28,670 bases of DNA from CAIYZT01 sp052387855 (GCA_052387855.1 JBQTIT010000020.1:1-28670); one strand, 5' to 3'; numbered from the stretch's first letter, positions 1 to 7,697 are shown. The notes: generated from the letters alone by a model not told the origin. Numbers and translations are program-made.

Positions 1-500
1 GGGGCCCTCGGCCGGGGATGGAGCTTGCGGCTCGCATGACCTCGGCGATGGCCTCGGTCAAAGTCGGGCGGAGAAGGAAACGCACCGCGTTTCCCCGCCC
101 GTGTGGGAACGGTTGCGGGTAAACCGGTTCCGCATGAGACCGCTGAGGCCAGCGCCCGACCCGTAGGGCGTGGAGCGCCCTCCCTGCGGGGGTCGGGCGC
201 TGGCCGAGGGCCTGTGGGGCCCTCGGCGGGATTGCCGCATACGTCCCGAATGACCTCGGCTGGTGCCTCGGCCCAAGTCGGGCGGTAGGGGTAACGCATC
301 GCGTTTCCCCGCCCGTGTGGGAACGGTGCGGCACAGCCGGTACCGCATAGACGACAGAGGCCGGCGCCTGACCTGGCTGGCGCGAAGCGCCTGCCAGGGG
401 AAGGGCAGGCGCTGGCCGAGGGCCTTTGGGGCCCTCGGCCGGGGATGTTGACGGGCCTTCGCATGACCTCGGCGAAGGCCTCGGCCAAGTCGGGCGTGCC
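1..500 (+). repeat. Structured ~213-bp tandem repeat, block A
   Basis: Two full units (about 1-215 and 216-427) and a partial third (428-500) of a GC-rich intergenic repeat that also forms blocks B and C. Unit landmarks on this strand: a GCATGACCTCGGCGATGG core; hairpin H2, GGAAACGC/GCGTTTCC (76-83 with 87-94); an AACCGGTTCCGCAT segment; hairpin H3 with 16-bp arms (147-162 with 190-205); and hairpin H1, GCCGAGGGCC/GGCCCTCGGC (203-212 with 218-227). The second unit carries a different H3 (361-370 with 406-415) with inner stems CCTGGC/GCCAGG and GGCGC/GCGCC. The window starts inside the repeat, so it may extend leftward. From 500 to 643 I see no gene, only a small hairpin GCCAGCC/GGCTGGC (572-592) and the leader of the next gene. 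Open frames across this block are shadows without family resemblance or ribosome sites. Confidence 0.88.
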
Positions 501-643
501 CGGGCGAAACAGGACAGGCCCCGACCGGCCCGCGCAGGGCCTCTTCCTGTCGCCCCCAAAGACGCCCCCCAGCCAGCCCCGCCCCGGCTGGCGGGGCAAA
601 TCCTTTTCGGCTAAGTCTGGGCCGAGGCCACCGAGGAACCGCC

Positions 644-1525
644 ATGCCGCCCAAGCCGATCTATCCCTCCGGCGCCGCCTATCGTGCCGCTCCGCGCAAG
701 CGGGTGCTGCTGTTCGGCATGTCGGGCCTTGGCAAGACCCGCCTGTCGAACCTCCTGCGCGAGGCGGGGGGCTGGTTTCACTACTCGGTCGATTACCGGA
801 TCGGCACGCGCTACATGAACGAATACATCGCCGACAACTTCAAGCGCCAGGCGATGCGCGTGCCGCTCCTGCGCGAGCTTCTGCTTTCGGACAGCGTCTA
901 CATCACCTCGAACATCACCTTCGACAACCTCGCGCCGCTGTCCACCTACCTGGGCAAGCCCGGCGACAAGTCCAGGGGCGGTCTGCCCTTTGCCGAATAC
1001 CAGCGCCGGCAGGACCAGCACCGCCAGGCCGAGATCAGCGCCATGCTGGACACCACCCGTTTCATGGCGCGCGCGGTCGATCTGTACGGCTATCCGAATT
1101 TCGTCTGCGACACCTCCGGCTCGATCTGCGAGGTGGTCGAGGCCGAGAACGCCGCCGATCCGGTGATGCGCGAGCTTGCGGCGCATCACCTGCCGGTCTG
1201 GATCAGGGGCTCGGACGACCACAAGGCCGAGCTTTGCCGCCGTTTCGACCGCGCGCCCAAGCCGATGTACTACCGCCCCGCCTTTCTGGCGCAGGTCTGG
1301 GCCGAGTTTCTGGCGGCCGAGGGCAAGCCGGCCCACAAGGTCGACCCCGACGCCTTTCTGCGCTTTGGCTATGCGCGCCTGCTGGACAGTCGCCAGCCGC
1401 GCTATGCCGCCATGTCCCGCTGGGGCATTACCGTGACCGCCGAAGAGGCGGCAGCGGTGGCCAGCCAGTCCGATTTCGACGATCTGATCGGCGCGGCGCT
1501 TGAACGGCGCGCGCGGACATCCTAA
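644..1525 (+). CDS. P-loop ATPase/kinase-like protein of unknown role
   Basis: A 293-residue cytoplasmic protein with a Walker A motif GMSGLGKT at residues 25-32, directly after a hydrophobic beta strand (RVLLFG). This fits a P-loop nucleoside triphosphatase or small-molecule kinase fold. A conserved-looking stretch SVDYRIGTRYMNEYI follows the P-loop where kinases of this fold bind substrate, and FVCDTSGS (around residue 155) could be the Walker B strand. I do not recognise a characterised function. The ATG is preceded by GAGGAA with 5-nt spacing, which supports the start. It ends 32 nt before metA on the same strand, so the two may be co-transcribed. Upstream lies only repeat block A. Codon use resembles its neighbours. 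ATP binding is fairly sure; substrate and pathway are unknown. Confidence 0.85.
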   Translation: MPPKPIYPSGAAYRAAPRKRVLLFGMSGLGKTRLSNLLREAGGWFHYSVDYRIGTRYMNEYIADNFKRQAMRVPLLRELLLSDSVYITSNITFDNLAPLSTYLGKPGDKSRGGLPFAEYQRRQDQHRQAEISAMLDTTRFMARAVDLYGYPNFVCDTSGSICEVVEAENAADPVMRELAAHHLPVWIRGSDDHKAELCRRFDRAPKPMYYRPAFLAQVWAEFLAAEGKPAHKVDPDAFLRFGYARLLDSRQPRYAAMSRWGITVTAEEAAAVASQSDFDDLIGAALERRARTS

Positions 1526-1557
1526 CTGCGCCTTCCGGCGCCCCATGAGAACCCCAG

Positions 1558-2481
1558 ATGCCCATTACCCTGCCCGAAAACCTGCCAGCCTTTGACGTGC
1601 TCTCGCGTGAGGGCGTCATGGTCATGTCGCCGGACCGGGCCGCCCATCAGGACATCCGCCCCCTGCATATCGGCCTTCTGAACCTGATGCCCAAGAAGAT
1701 TCAGACCGAAAACCAGTTCGCCCGGCTGATCGGCGCGACGCCCTTGCAGATCGACCTCTCGCTGATCCGGATGAGCGAGCATCAGACCCGCAACACCGCC
1801 GCCGAGCATATGGAGACCTTTTACCGCCCCTTCGCCGAAGTGGCCGACAGCGGCGAGAAATTCGACGGGCTGATCATCACCGGCGCACCGATCGAGCATC
1901 TGCCGTTCGAAGAGGTGTCGTACTGGGACGAGCTGTGCCAGGTGATGGACTGGACGCAAGGCCATGTCCATTCCACCTTTGGCGTCTGCTGGGGCGGCAT
2001 GGCGATGATCAACCATTTCCACGGCGTGCGAAAGCACATGCTGACGGCCAAGGCCTTTGGCTGCTTTCCGCAGGCCAACATGGCCCCGACCTCGCCCTAT
2101 CTGCGCGGGTTTTCGGATGAATTCGTCATCCCCGTCAGCCGCTGGACCGAGATGCGCCAGGACGAGATCGACGGCGCGCCCGGTCTGCGCACGCTTCTGG
2201 GCAGCCCCGAGACCGGGCCCTGCCTGGTCGAGGATCCGGGGCACCGCGCGCTCTATATCTTCAACCACTTCGAATATGACAGCGACACGCTGAAGCAGGA
2301 ATATGACCGCGACGTGGCCAATGGCACACCCATCAACGTGCCGATGAACTATTACCCGCACGACAATCCCGCGCTGCCGCCGCTCAACCGCTGGCGCAGC
2401 CATGCGCACCTGCTTTACGGCAACTGGATCAACGAGATCTATCAGGGCACGCCCTTTGACCCCGGCCAGATCGGCCGCTGA
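1558..2481 (+). CDS. metA: Homoserine O-acyltransferase MetA, probably acetyl-CoA type
   Basis: Acylates L-homoserine in the first committed step of methionine synthesis, in the cytoplasm. The 307 residues match the family length. The catalytic triad is visible: Cys144 in FGVCWGG, His237 and Glu239 in FNHFEYD, each shifted by two from E. coli MetA numbering (142, 235, 237). The residue that decides the acyl donor lies in GAPIE: Glu113 corresponds to E. coli position 111, where succinyl-CoA enzymes have Gly (GAPLG) and acetyl-CoA enzymes have Glu. The product is therefore predicted to be O-acetylhomoserine despite the common name succinyltransferase. The ribosome site before ATG is weak (GAGA), consistent with translation after the ATPase gene. 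ppk2 follows after 65 nt. Identity is very sure; acetyl specificity is an inference from one well-studied residue. Confidence 0.97.
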   Translation: MPITLPENLPAFDVLSREGVMVMSPDRAAHQDIRPLHIGLLNLMPKKIQTENQFARLIGATPLQIDLSLIRMSEHQTRNTAAEHMETFYRPFAEVADSGEKFDGLIITGAPIEHLPFEEVSYWDELCQVMDWTQGHVHSTFGVCWGGMAMINHFHGVRKHMLTAKAFGCFPQANMAPTSPYLRGFSDEFVIPVSRWTEMRQDEIDGAPGLRTLLGSPETGPCLVEDPGHRALYIFNHFEYDSDTLKQEYDRDVANGTPINVPMNYYPHDNPALPPLNRWRSHAHLLYGNWINEIYQGTPFDPGQIGR

Positions 2482-2546
2482 CCCTTGCCCGCGATTGCGC
2501 CCGCGCCGCCGATGGTCATACTGGCGCAAAGCTGACAGGAGAGATC

Positions 2547-3428
2547 ATGGACCTGCCCTTTGACGGTGCAATATCCCGCTTCTATCGGGAAAGCGCGCCC
2601 AAGCCGGTGCGCGCCGCCATCAAGGGCGCGGGCAAGGACGACATCCTGACCCCCGGCTTTCCCTATAGATCCATGCTGAAATCGGCCCCCTTCGAGGCGC
2701 ACATGCACGCGCTCCAGATCGAGCTGAGCCGCATGCAGGCCGACATCCGCGCCACCGGCCAGCGCCTGGTCGTGGTGTTCGAAGGTCGCGATGCCGCCGG
2801 AAAAGGGGGCACGATCAACGCGATGCGGGCCAATCTTAATCCGCGCAACGCCGCTGTGGCCGCCCTGTCCAAACCGACCGAGCGCGAGGCCGGCCAATGG
2901 TACTTTCAGCGCTACGTCGACTGGCTGCCGGCGCGCGGCGAGATGGTGATGTTCGACCGCTCCTGGTACAACCGCGCCATGATCGAACATGTCTTCGGCT
3001 TTTGCACCCCGCCGCAGCGGGAAAAGTTCTTTGCCCAACTGCCCGATTTCGAACGGATGATCACCGGCGAGGGGATCACGCTGGTCAAGCTCTGGCTCGA
3101 GGTCGGGCAGGCCGAACAGCTTCGCCGCTTTCTCGCGCGAGAGAGCGATCCCTTGAAGCAATGGAAGCTCAGCCAGATCGACGTGGACGGGCTTTCCAAA
3201 TGGGACGCCTATTGCGACGCCATCGACGAGACCATGGAACGGTCGGATTTCGACGATGCCCGCTGGACCGTGATCCTGTCGGACGACAAGCGGCGGGCAA
3301 GGATCGCCGCGATCCAGACCGTGCTGATGGCGGTCGACTACAAGGGGCGCGACACCGGGGCCATCGGCCCGATCGACCGCACGATCTGCGGCGGCGTCGC
3401 GATCCGGCAGACGGACCCGGCGCGGTGA
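2547..3428 (+). CDS. ppk2: Polyphosphate kinase 2 (PPK2)
   Basis: Transfers phosphate between inorganic polyphosphate and nucleotides; family members mostly run towards making GTP/ATP or GDP/ADP from polyphosphate. The 293-residue single-domain protein has the Walker A motif EGRDAAGKGG (79-88), the lid and Walker B region MFDRSWYNRA (135-144), and the conserved KLWLEV strand followed by an Arg-rich lid (FLARESDPLKQWKLS). Length and the single domain suit class I PPK2 (nucleoside diphosphate level), though class cannot be fixed by eye. A clear AGGAGAG lies 3-9 nt before ATG. The TetR-family gene starts 7 nt after the stop, so the two are almost certainly one transcript. metA upstream is unlikely to be functionally linked. 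Confidence 0.95.
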   Translation: MDLPFDGAISRFYRESAPKPVRAAIKGAGKDDILTPGFPYRSMLKSAPFEAHMHALQIELSRMQADIRATGQRLVVVFEGRDAAGKGGTINAMRANLNPRNAAVAALSKPTEREAGQWYFQRYVDWLPARGEMVMFDRSWYNRAMIEHVFGFCTPPQREKFFAQLPDFERMITGEGITLVKLWLEVGQAEQLRRFLARESDPLKQWKLSQIDVDGLSKWDAYCDAIDETMERSDFDDARWTVILSDDKRRARIAAIQTVLMAVDYKGRDTGAIGPIDRTICGGVAIRQTDPAR

Positions 3429-3435
3429 GGGGGAG

Positions 3436-4053
3436 GTGAAAAGCGGCTACCATCACGGCAACCTGCGCCAGGCCCTGATCGAGGCCTCGCTGGCGCTGAT
3501 CGCGCAGCAGGGCCCGAACGGCTTTACCCTGTCCGAGGCGGCCAAGGCGGCCGGCGTGACCCCGGCGGCAGTCTATCGCCATTTCGCGGGGCGCGACGAG
3601 CTTTTGGCCGAGGTGGCCCGGCAGGGCTTTGACATCTTTGCCGCCCTGATGGAATTCGCCTATGGCGGCGGCAAGCCTTCGGCGCTGGCGGCGTTCGAGG
3701 CGACGGGGCGGGCCTATCTGGCCTTTGCCCGCAAGTATCCGGGCCATTACATGGCCATGTTCGAGGCCGGGCTGAACCTGAACGCCCATCCCGATCTGGC
3801 CCTGGTCGCCGCCCGCGCCCGCGGCGTGCTGGAGCGTGCGGCCGAGGGGCTCAGCCAGCATATGCCGGCCGGTCGGCGCCCGCCGGCGACCATGTTCTCG
3901 GCCCATATCTGGGCCATGAGCCACGGGGTGGTCGAGCTGTTCATGCGCGGCAGCGGCGCCAAGTCGCCCTACACGCCCGAGGATCTCTTGGAGGCCGGCA
4001 TCGGCATCTACCTGCGCGGGCTGGGCCTGTTGCCGCCCGACCGCGAAAACTGA
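3436..4053 (+). CDS. TetR/AcrR family transcriptional regulator (WHG type)
   Basis: A 205-residue one-component regulator. The N-terminal helix-turn-helix is clear: SGYHHGNLRQALIEASLALI, then GFTLSEAAKAAGVTPAAVYRHFAGRDELL (about residues 28-57). The opening YHHGNLR and the C-terminal IWAMSHGVVEL are hallmarks of TetR proteins with a WHG-type ligand-binding domain. It starts with GTG 7 nt after the ppk2 stop; a purine-rich GAGGGGGAG abuts the start. Coupling to ppk2 suggests an operon, but TetR regulators often control themselves or distant genes, so the target is unknown. The gene ends 5 nt from the convergent DUF808 stop, leaving no room for a separate terminator. Confidence 0.93.
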   Translation: MKSGYHHGNLRQALIEASLALIAQQGPNGFTLSEAAKAAGVTPAAVYRHFAGRDELLAEVARQGFDIFAALMEFAYGGGKPSALAAFEATGRAYLAFARKYPGHYMAMFEAGLNLNAHPDLALVAARARGVLERAAEGLSQHMPAGRRPPATMFSAHIWAMSHGVVELFMRGSGAKSPYTPEDLLEAGIGIYLRGLGLLPPDREN

Positions 4054-4058
4054 GGCGC

Positions 4059-5012
4059 TCAGCCCGCCCTGCCCTTGCCCGACAGACCGGCCATAAGCGG
4101 CCCGATCGCCCTTGTGGCCACGGGGATCAGCGCCAGCCCCAGCGCCAGACCGACCACACCGTCAAGCGCGGCCTGTACCGCCCAGGCGCCAAACCCCTGC
4201 CCGGCCAGCGCGGCGATGGCGTGGATCGTCTCATAGGGCCAGGCCCACAGATGCGTGACCTCAAGCCCGTGCAGCACGATGGACCCGCCGACCCACAGCA
4301 TCGCCGCCGTGCCGACGCCTGACAACAGCGCCATCAGCCCCGGCATGGCCGCAACCAGCCCGCGGCCAAAGGCGCGCGCGGCGGCGGTTCTGCGGTTCGC
4401 GGCCATGTGCAGGCCGATGTCGTCCATCTTGACGATCAGCGCCACCGCGCCATAGACCGCCACGGTGATCGCGATGCCCACCACCGCCAGCGTGATCGCC
4501 TGAAGCCAGAAGCTGGGGCTTTCCACGGTGGCCAGCGCGATGGTCATGATCTCGGCCGACAGGATGAAATCGGTCTTGATCGCGCCGGCGACCCTTTCCT
4601 CCTCCAGATGGGCCGGGTCCTTGGTGTCGAAATCCCCCTCGACCGCGTGGTCGGCATGGGGAAAGACCAGGTGAAAGACCTTTTCCGCGCCCTCAAAGCA
4701 CAGATAGGCCCCGCCCAGCATCAACAGCGGCGTGATCGCGCCGGGCAGGAAATAGTCAAGCGCCAGCAGCCCCGGCAAGAGCACCACGAGCTTGTTGCGC
4801 ACCGACCCCAGGGCGATGCGCCAGATGATAGGCAGTTCCCGCTCGGCCGAAAAGCCGTGAACGTACTTTGGCGTCACCGCCGCATCGTCGATCACCACGC
4901 CGGCGGCCTTGGCCCCCGCCTTGGCCGCCGCCGCCGCGATGTCATCGACCGAGGCCGCCGCCACCTTTGCAATGGCTGCCACATCGTCCAGCAGCGCCAG
5001 AAGTCCGCTCAT
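4059..5012 (-). CDS. DUF808 (YedI-like) inner membrane protein
   Basis: A 317-residue multi-pass membrane protein. The opening MSGLLALLDDVAAIAKVAAASVDD is typical of DUF808 proteins, followed by VTPKYVHGF and then at least six hydrophobic segments (for example LVVLLPGLLALDYFLPGAITPLLMLGG, split by loops). The family has no established biochemical role; E. coli YedI belongs to it. I chose the second in-frame ATG (5012) rather than 5024 because GGAG sits 6 nt before it and family members begin MSGLL. It diverges from the first GAPDH gene; the 181-nt gap between them carries two operator-like palindromes that could affect both. It converges with the TetR gene. Confidence 0.92.
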   Translation of the reverse strand: MSGLLALLDDVAAIAKVAAASVDDIAAAAAKAGAKAAGVVIDDAAVTPKYVHGFSAERELPIIWRIALGSVRNKLVVLLPGLLALDYFLPGAITPLLMLGGAYLCFEGAEKVFHLVFPHADHAVEGDFDTKDPAHLEEERVAGAIKTDFILSAEIMTIALATVESPSFWLQAITLAVVGIAITVAVYGAVALIVKMDDIGLHMAANRRTAAARAFGRGLVAAMPGLMALLSGVGTAAMLWVGGSIVLHGLEVTHLWAWPYETIHAIAALAGQGFGAWAVQAALDGVVGLALGLALIPVATRAIGPLMAGLSGKGRAG

Positions 5013-5079
5013 CTCAGGCTCCATCCTTGGGCTTGGGTTTCAATAGCGGCTCGCCCGGCAAATGCAAAGCCACCTCCGC

Positions 5080-5092
5080 GTTAGCGAAAACA
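5080..5092. promoter_or_regulatory. Operator-like half palindrome upstream of first gap gene (distal)
   Basis: GTTAGCGAAAACA matches the palindrome GTTAGCGCTAACA at 11 of 13 positions. It lies 20 nt upstream of a better copy and between the divergent DUF808 and gap genes. Its form suggests a LacI-family operator; see the site before the second gap gene. Confidence 0.4.
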
Positions 5093-5099
5093 TCCCCCG

Positions 5100-5112
5100 G
5101 TTATCGCTAACA
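5100..5112. promoter_or_regulatory. Operator-like palindrome upstream of first gap gene (proximal)
   Basis: GTTATCGCTAACA matches GTTAGCGCTAACA at 12 of 13 positions and is followed by TG. It lies about 80 nt before the gap start. The same element, in opposite best-half orientation, precedes the second gap gene at 6448. In Rhodobacter sphaeroides the LacI-family regulator CceR controls central carbon genes; whether this is its site here is inference. Confidence 0.5.
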
Positions 5113-5193
5113 TGTTGAATTAAGGCGCTTTTGGCACTTTTCAAGCCGCGCGGCCGATCTTATAGCCGCCCTGGGCAACACAAGGAGCGCGCG

Positions 5194-6198
5194 ATGACGG
5201 TGACGGTCGGAATCAACGGGTTTGGCCGGATCGGGCGGTGTACGCTGGCCCATATCGCCGAATCGGGGCGCAACGACGTGCAGGTCGTGGCGATCAACGC
5301 CACCGGTCCGATCGAGACCAACGCGCATCTGCTGAAATACGACAGCGTTCACGGCCGCTTTGGCGGGCCGGTCCGGGTGGCGGGCGGCACGATGGACATC
5401 GGGCGCGGCCCGATGCGGGTGATGTCCAGCTACGATCCGCAGACGCTGGACTGGGGCGGCGTCGACGTGGTTCTGGAATGCACCGGCCAGTTCAACGACC
5501 GCGACAAGGCCGCCGTGCACCTGTCGCGTGGCGCGCGGCGCGTGCTGGTGTCGGCTCCGGCCAAGCGCGCCGATCTGACCGTGGTCTACGGCGTCAACCA
5601 CCGGGCCCTGCTGCCCGCGCATCTGGTGGTCTCGAACGCCTCTTGCACGACAAACTGTCTGGCGCCGCTGGCCAAGGTGCTGAACGATGCCATCGGCATC
5701 GAAAGCGGCATCATGACCACGATCCATTCCTACACCGGCGACCAGCCGACGCTGGACCGCCGGCACAAGGACCTGTACCGCGCCCGCGCCGCCGCGATGG
5801 CGATGATCCCCACCTCCACCGGCGCCGGCAAGGCGATTGGCGAGGTGCTGCCGGAACTGGCCGGCAAGCTTGAAGGATCGTCGATCCGCGTGCCGACGCC
5901 CAATGTCAGCGCGGTGGATCTGACCTTTGTCGCCGGCCGCTCGGTCAGCGTGCAGGACGTGAACGAGATCATGCGCGAGGCGGCGGCGGGCCACATGGGC
6001 ATGGTGCTGGCCTATGACCCCGAGCCCAAGGTTTCCATTGACTTCAACCACACCCCGCAGTCCTGTATCTTTGCCCCGGACCAGACGCGGGTCGTGGGCG
6101 GGCGCACCGTGCGGGTGCTGGCCTGGTATGACAACGAATGGGGCTTTTCCGCGCGCATGGCCGATGTGGCCGCGGTGATGGGACGGCTCCTGCACTGA
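5194..6198 (+). CDS. gap: Type I glyceraldehyde-3-phosphate dehydrogenase, Ala36 (GapB-like) copy
   Basis: Interconverts glyceraldehyde 3-phosphate and 1,3-bisphosphoglycerate with NAD(P). The 334 residues comprise an N-terminal Rossmann domain (GINGFGRIGR, 6-15), catalytic Cys151 in SNASCTTNC and His178 in TTIHSYTGDQ, and the C-terminal YDNEWGFS. The residue after VVAIN, which binds the adenine ribose of NAD and is Asp in NAD-specific enzymes, is Ala36 here. B. subtilis GapB and other NADPH-using GAPDHs also have Ala. Positions 189-190 are RR. I infer NADP use and a gluconeogenic bias. The start is ATG 5194, preceded by AAGGAG with a 6-7-nt gap, not the longer upstream frame. A micro-protein gene follows after 14 nt, and a second gap gene after 296 nt. 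Confidence 0.97.
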   Translation: MTVTVGINGFGRIGRCTLAHIAESGRNDVQVVAINATGPIETNAHLLKYDSVHGRFGGPVRVAGGTMDIGRGPMRVMSSYDPQTLDWGGVDVVLECTGQFNDRDKAAVHLSRGARRVLVSAPAKRADLTVVYGVNHRALLPAHLVVSNASCTTNCLAPLAKVLNDAIGIESGIMTTIHSYTGDQPTLDRRHKDLYRARAAAMAMIPTSTGAGKAIGEVLPELAGKLEGSSIRVPTPNVSAVDLTFVAGRSVSVQDVNEIMREAAAGHMGMVLAYDPEPKVSIDFNHTPQSCIFAPDQTRVVGGRTVRVLAWYDNEWGFSARMADVAAVMGRLLH

Positions 6199-6212
6199 AG
6201 CGGAGCCTTGGC

Positions 6213-6359
6213 TTGGACGATCGGATCTACGCCGGCCTTGCCATCGCGATCACCCTGGCCATGGGGGCCGACGCGGTGCTGAACGGCGGCGAGGGGATGC
6301 TGTACCTGGCGCGAAAGCTGATGAACCTTGTCGGCGCCATGACATTCTGGCGAAACTGA
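6213..6359 (+). CDS. 48-aa single-span membrane micro-protein next to gap
   Basis: A small gene missed by ATG-only calling: start TTG 6213, preceded by GGAG at 6202-6205 with 7-nt spacing, 14 nt after the gap stop. The product begins (M)DDRIYAGLAIAITLAMGADAV, one likely membrane span (about residues 5-21), followed by a polar turn NGGEG, then an amphipathic segment LYLARKLMNLVGAM and a C-terminal FWRN. The aliphatic/polar distribution and the ribosome site argue for a real gene. From memory, similar short proteins follow gap in other Rhodobacterales; I could not check this. Function is unknown. It could anchor or regulate something at the membrane. Translation probably depends on gap transcription, as no terminator lies between. 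Confidence 0.7.
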   Translation: MDDRIYAGLAIAITLAMGADAVLNGGEGMLYLARKLMNLVGAMTFWRN

Positions 6360-6447
6360 TCGCGCGCCTGCCCCGGACGCTCACAATCCTTTGACGCCGC
6401 CGCGCCAAGGGCGCATTCTGACCGCAAGGCGCTTTTGTTCCGGTCAT

Positions 6448-6460
6448 GTTAGCGCTATCT
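6448..6460. promoter_or_regulatory. Operator-like palindrome upstream of second gap gene
   Basis: GTTAGCGCTATCT matches the palindrome GTTAGCGCTAACA at 11 of 13 positions, preceded by CAT, and its core TAGCGCTA is fully symmetric. It lies 34-47 nt before the ATG of the second gap gene, where it would overlap the promoter or early leader and so suits a repressor. Two related sites precede the first gap gene. Confidence 0.5.
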
Positions 6461-6494
6461 GAAACCAAGGTCCGATTCGCACGAGGAGAAGGTC

Positions 6495-7499
6495 ATGGCA
6501 GTCAAAGTGGCGATCAACGGGTTCGGCCGCATCGGCCGCAACGTCCTTCGCGCCATTGTCGAGTCCGGGCGCACCGACATCGAGGTCGTGGCGATCAACG
6601 ATCTTGGCCCGGTCGAGACCAATGCGCATCTGTTGCGCTACGATTCCGTCCACGGCCGCTTTCCGGCCACAGTGACCACCGGCGCCGACTGGATCGACGT
6701 CGGTCGCGGCCGGATGCTGGTGACCGCGATCAGGGCGCCGGCCGATCTGCCCTGGTCCGATGTCGATGTGGTGATGGAATGCACCGGCATCTTCACCTCC
6801 AAGGATAAGTGCCTGGCGCATCTTGAAAACGGCTCCAAGCGCGTGCTGATCTCGGCCCCCGGCGACGGCGCGGACAAGACCATCGTCTACGGCGTCAACC
6901 ATGGCACCCTGACGCGCGATGACCTTGTCGTCTCGAACGCCTCTTGCACCACCAACTGTCTGTCGCCCGTTGCAAAGGTGCTGAACGACACCATCGGCAT
7001 CGAGCGCGGCATGATGACCACGGTCCACAGCTACACCGGCGACCAGCCGACGCTGGACACCATGCACAAGGATCTCTACCGCGGCCGCGCCGCCGCGCTG
7101 TCGATGATCCCCACCTCGACCGGAGCGGCCAAGGCCGTGGGCCTGGTGCTGCCGGAGTTGAAGGGAAAGCTGGACGGATTCGCGCTGCGCGTGCCGACGC
7201 CAAATGTCTCGGTCGTGGACCTCAAGTTCATCGCCAGGCGCGCCACCTCGGTCGAAGAGGTCAACGGCGCGATCAAGGCAGCGGCCGAGAAGGGGCCGCT
7301 CAAGGGGATCCTGGGCTATACGACCGAAAAGCTGGTCTCGTCCGATTTCAACCACGATCCGCATTCCTCGGTCTTCCACATGGACCAGACCAAGGTGATG
7401 GAGGGCAATTTCGTCTCGATCCTGTCCTGGTACGACAATGAATGGGGCTTTTCCAACCGGATGTCGGACACCGCCGTTGCGATGGGCAAGCTGATCTGA
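6495..7499 (+). CDS. gap: Type I glyceraldehyde-3-phosphate dehydrogenase, Asp36 (NAD-type) copy
   Basis: The second GAPDH, 334 residues, aligning without gaps to the upstream copy. Catalytic Cys151 (SNASCTTNC), His178 (TTVHSYTGDQ) and the C-terminal YDNEWGFS are intact. The cofactor residue after VVAIN is Asp36, which excludes the 2'-phosphate of NADP; this is the usual glycolytic NAD-type signature. Positions 189-190 are TM. It has its own AGGAGAAGG ribosome site and an operator-like palindrome in its leader, so it is probably transcribed on its own as well as by readthrough. A perfect 10-bp terminator hairpin follows 24 nt after the stop. The pair probably arose by old duplication; the copies are clearly diverged, so it is not a recent event. 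Confidence 0.97.
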   Translation: MAVKVAINGFGRIGRNVLRAIVESGRTDIEVVAINDLGPVETNAHLLRYDSVHGRFPATVTTGADWIDVGRGRMLVTAIRAPADLPWSDVDVVMECTGIFTSKDKCLAHLENGSKRVLISAPGDGADKTIVYGVNHGTLTRDDLVVSNASCTTNCLSPVAKVLNDTIGIERGMMTTVHSYTGDQPTLDTMHKDLYRGRAAALSMIPTSTGAAKAVGLVLPELKGKLDGFALRVPTPNVSVVDLKFIARRATSVEEVNGAIKAAAEKGPLKGILGYTTEKLVSSDFNHDPHSSVFHMDQTKVMEGNFVSILSWYDNEWGFSNRMSDTAVAMGKLI

Positions 7500-7523
7500 C
7501 CTTGCCAGTCGGCATGGGTTCAA

Positions 7524-7556
7524 ATGGGGCGCCTGCGGGCGCCCCATGCATTTTCC
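7524..7556 (+). terminator. Terminator after second gap gene
   Basis: A perfect 10-bp stem, ATGGGGCGCC (7524-7533) and GGCGCCCCAT (7538-7547), with a TGCG tetraloop, then GCATTTTCC. It begins 24 nt after the gap stop. Confidence 0.85.
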
Positions 7557-7697
7557 GGTCAAGCCATGCGTCTGGCGCATGCCCCACCGCCCGAATCGTC
7601 GGTTGTCGCCACTGGCGCCCCGGCCCATATGAGCGACATGCGAATAGGGAAGCGGCCATCCGGGCCGATCCGGTCGCAGGTTGAAAGGACCGAAACG

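Noticed and set aside
445..1503. 352-aa plus-strand frame overlapping the ATPase gene
   Set aside because: It is the shifted-frame shadow of the P-loop ATPase with Arg/Pro-rich content and starts inside repeat block A.
1522..2529. 335-aa minus-strand frame opposite metA
   Set aside because: Antisense shadow; metA in the other strand has full family motifs.
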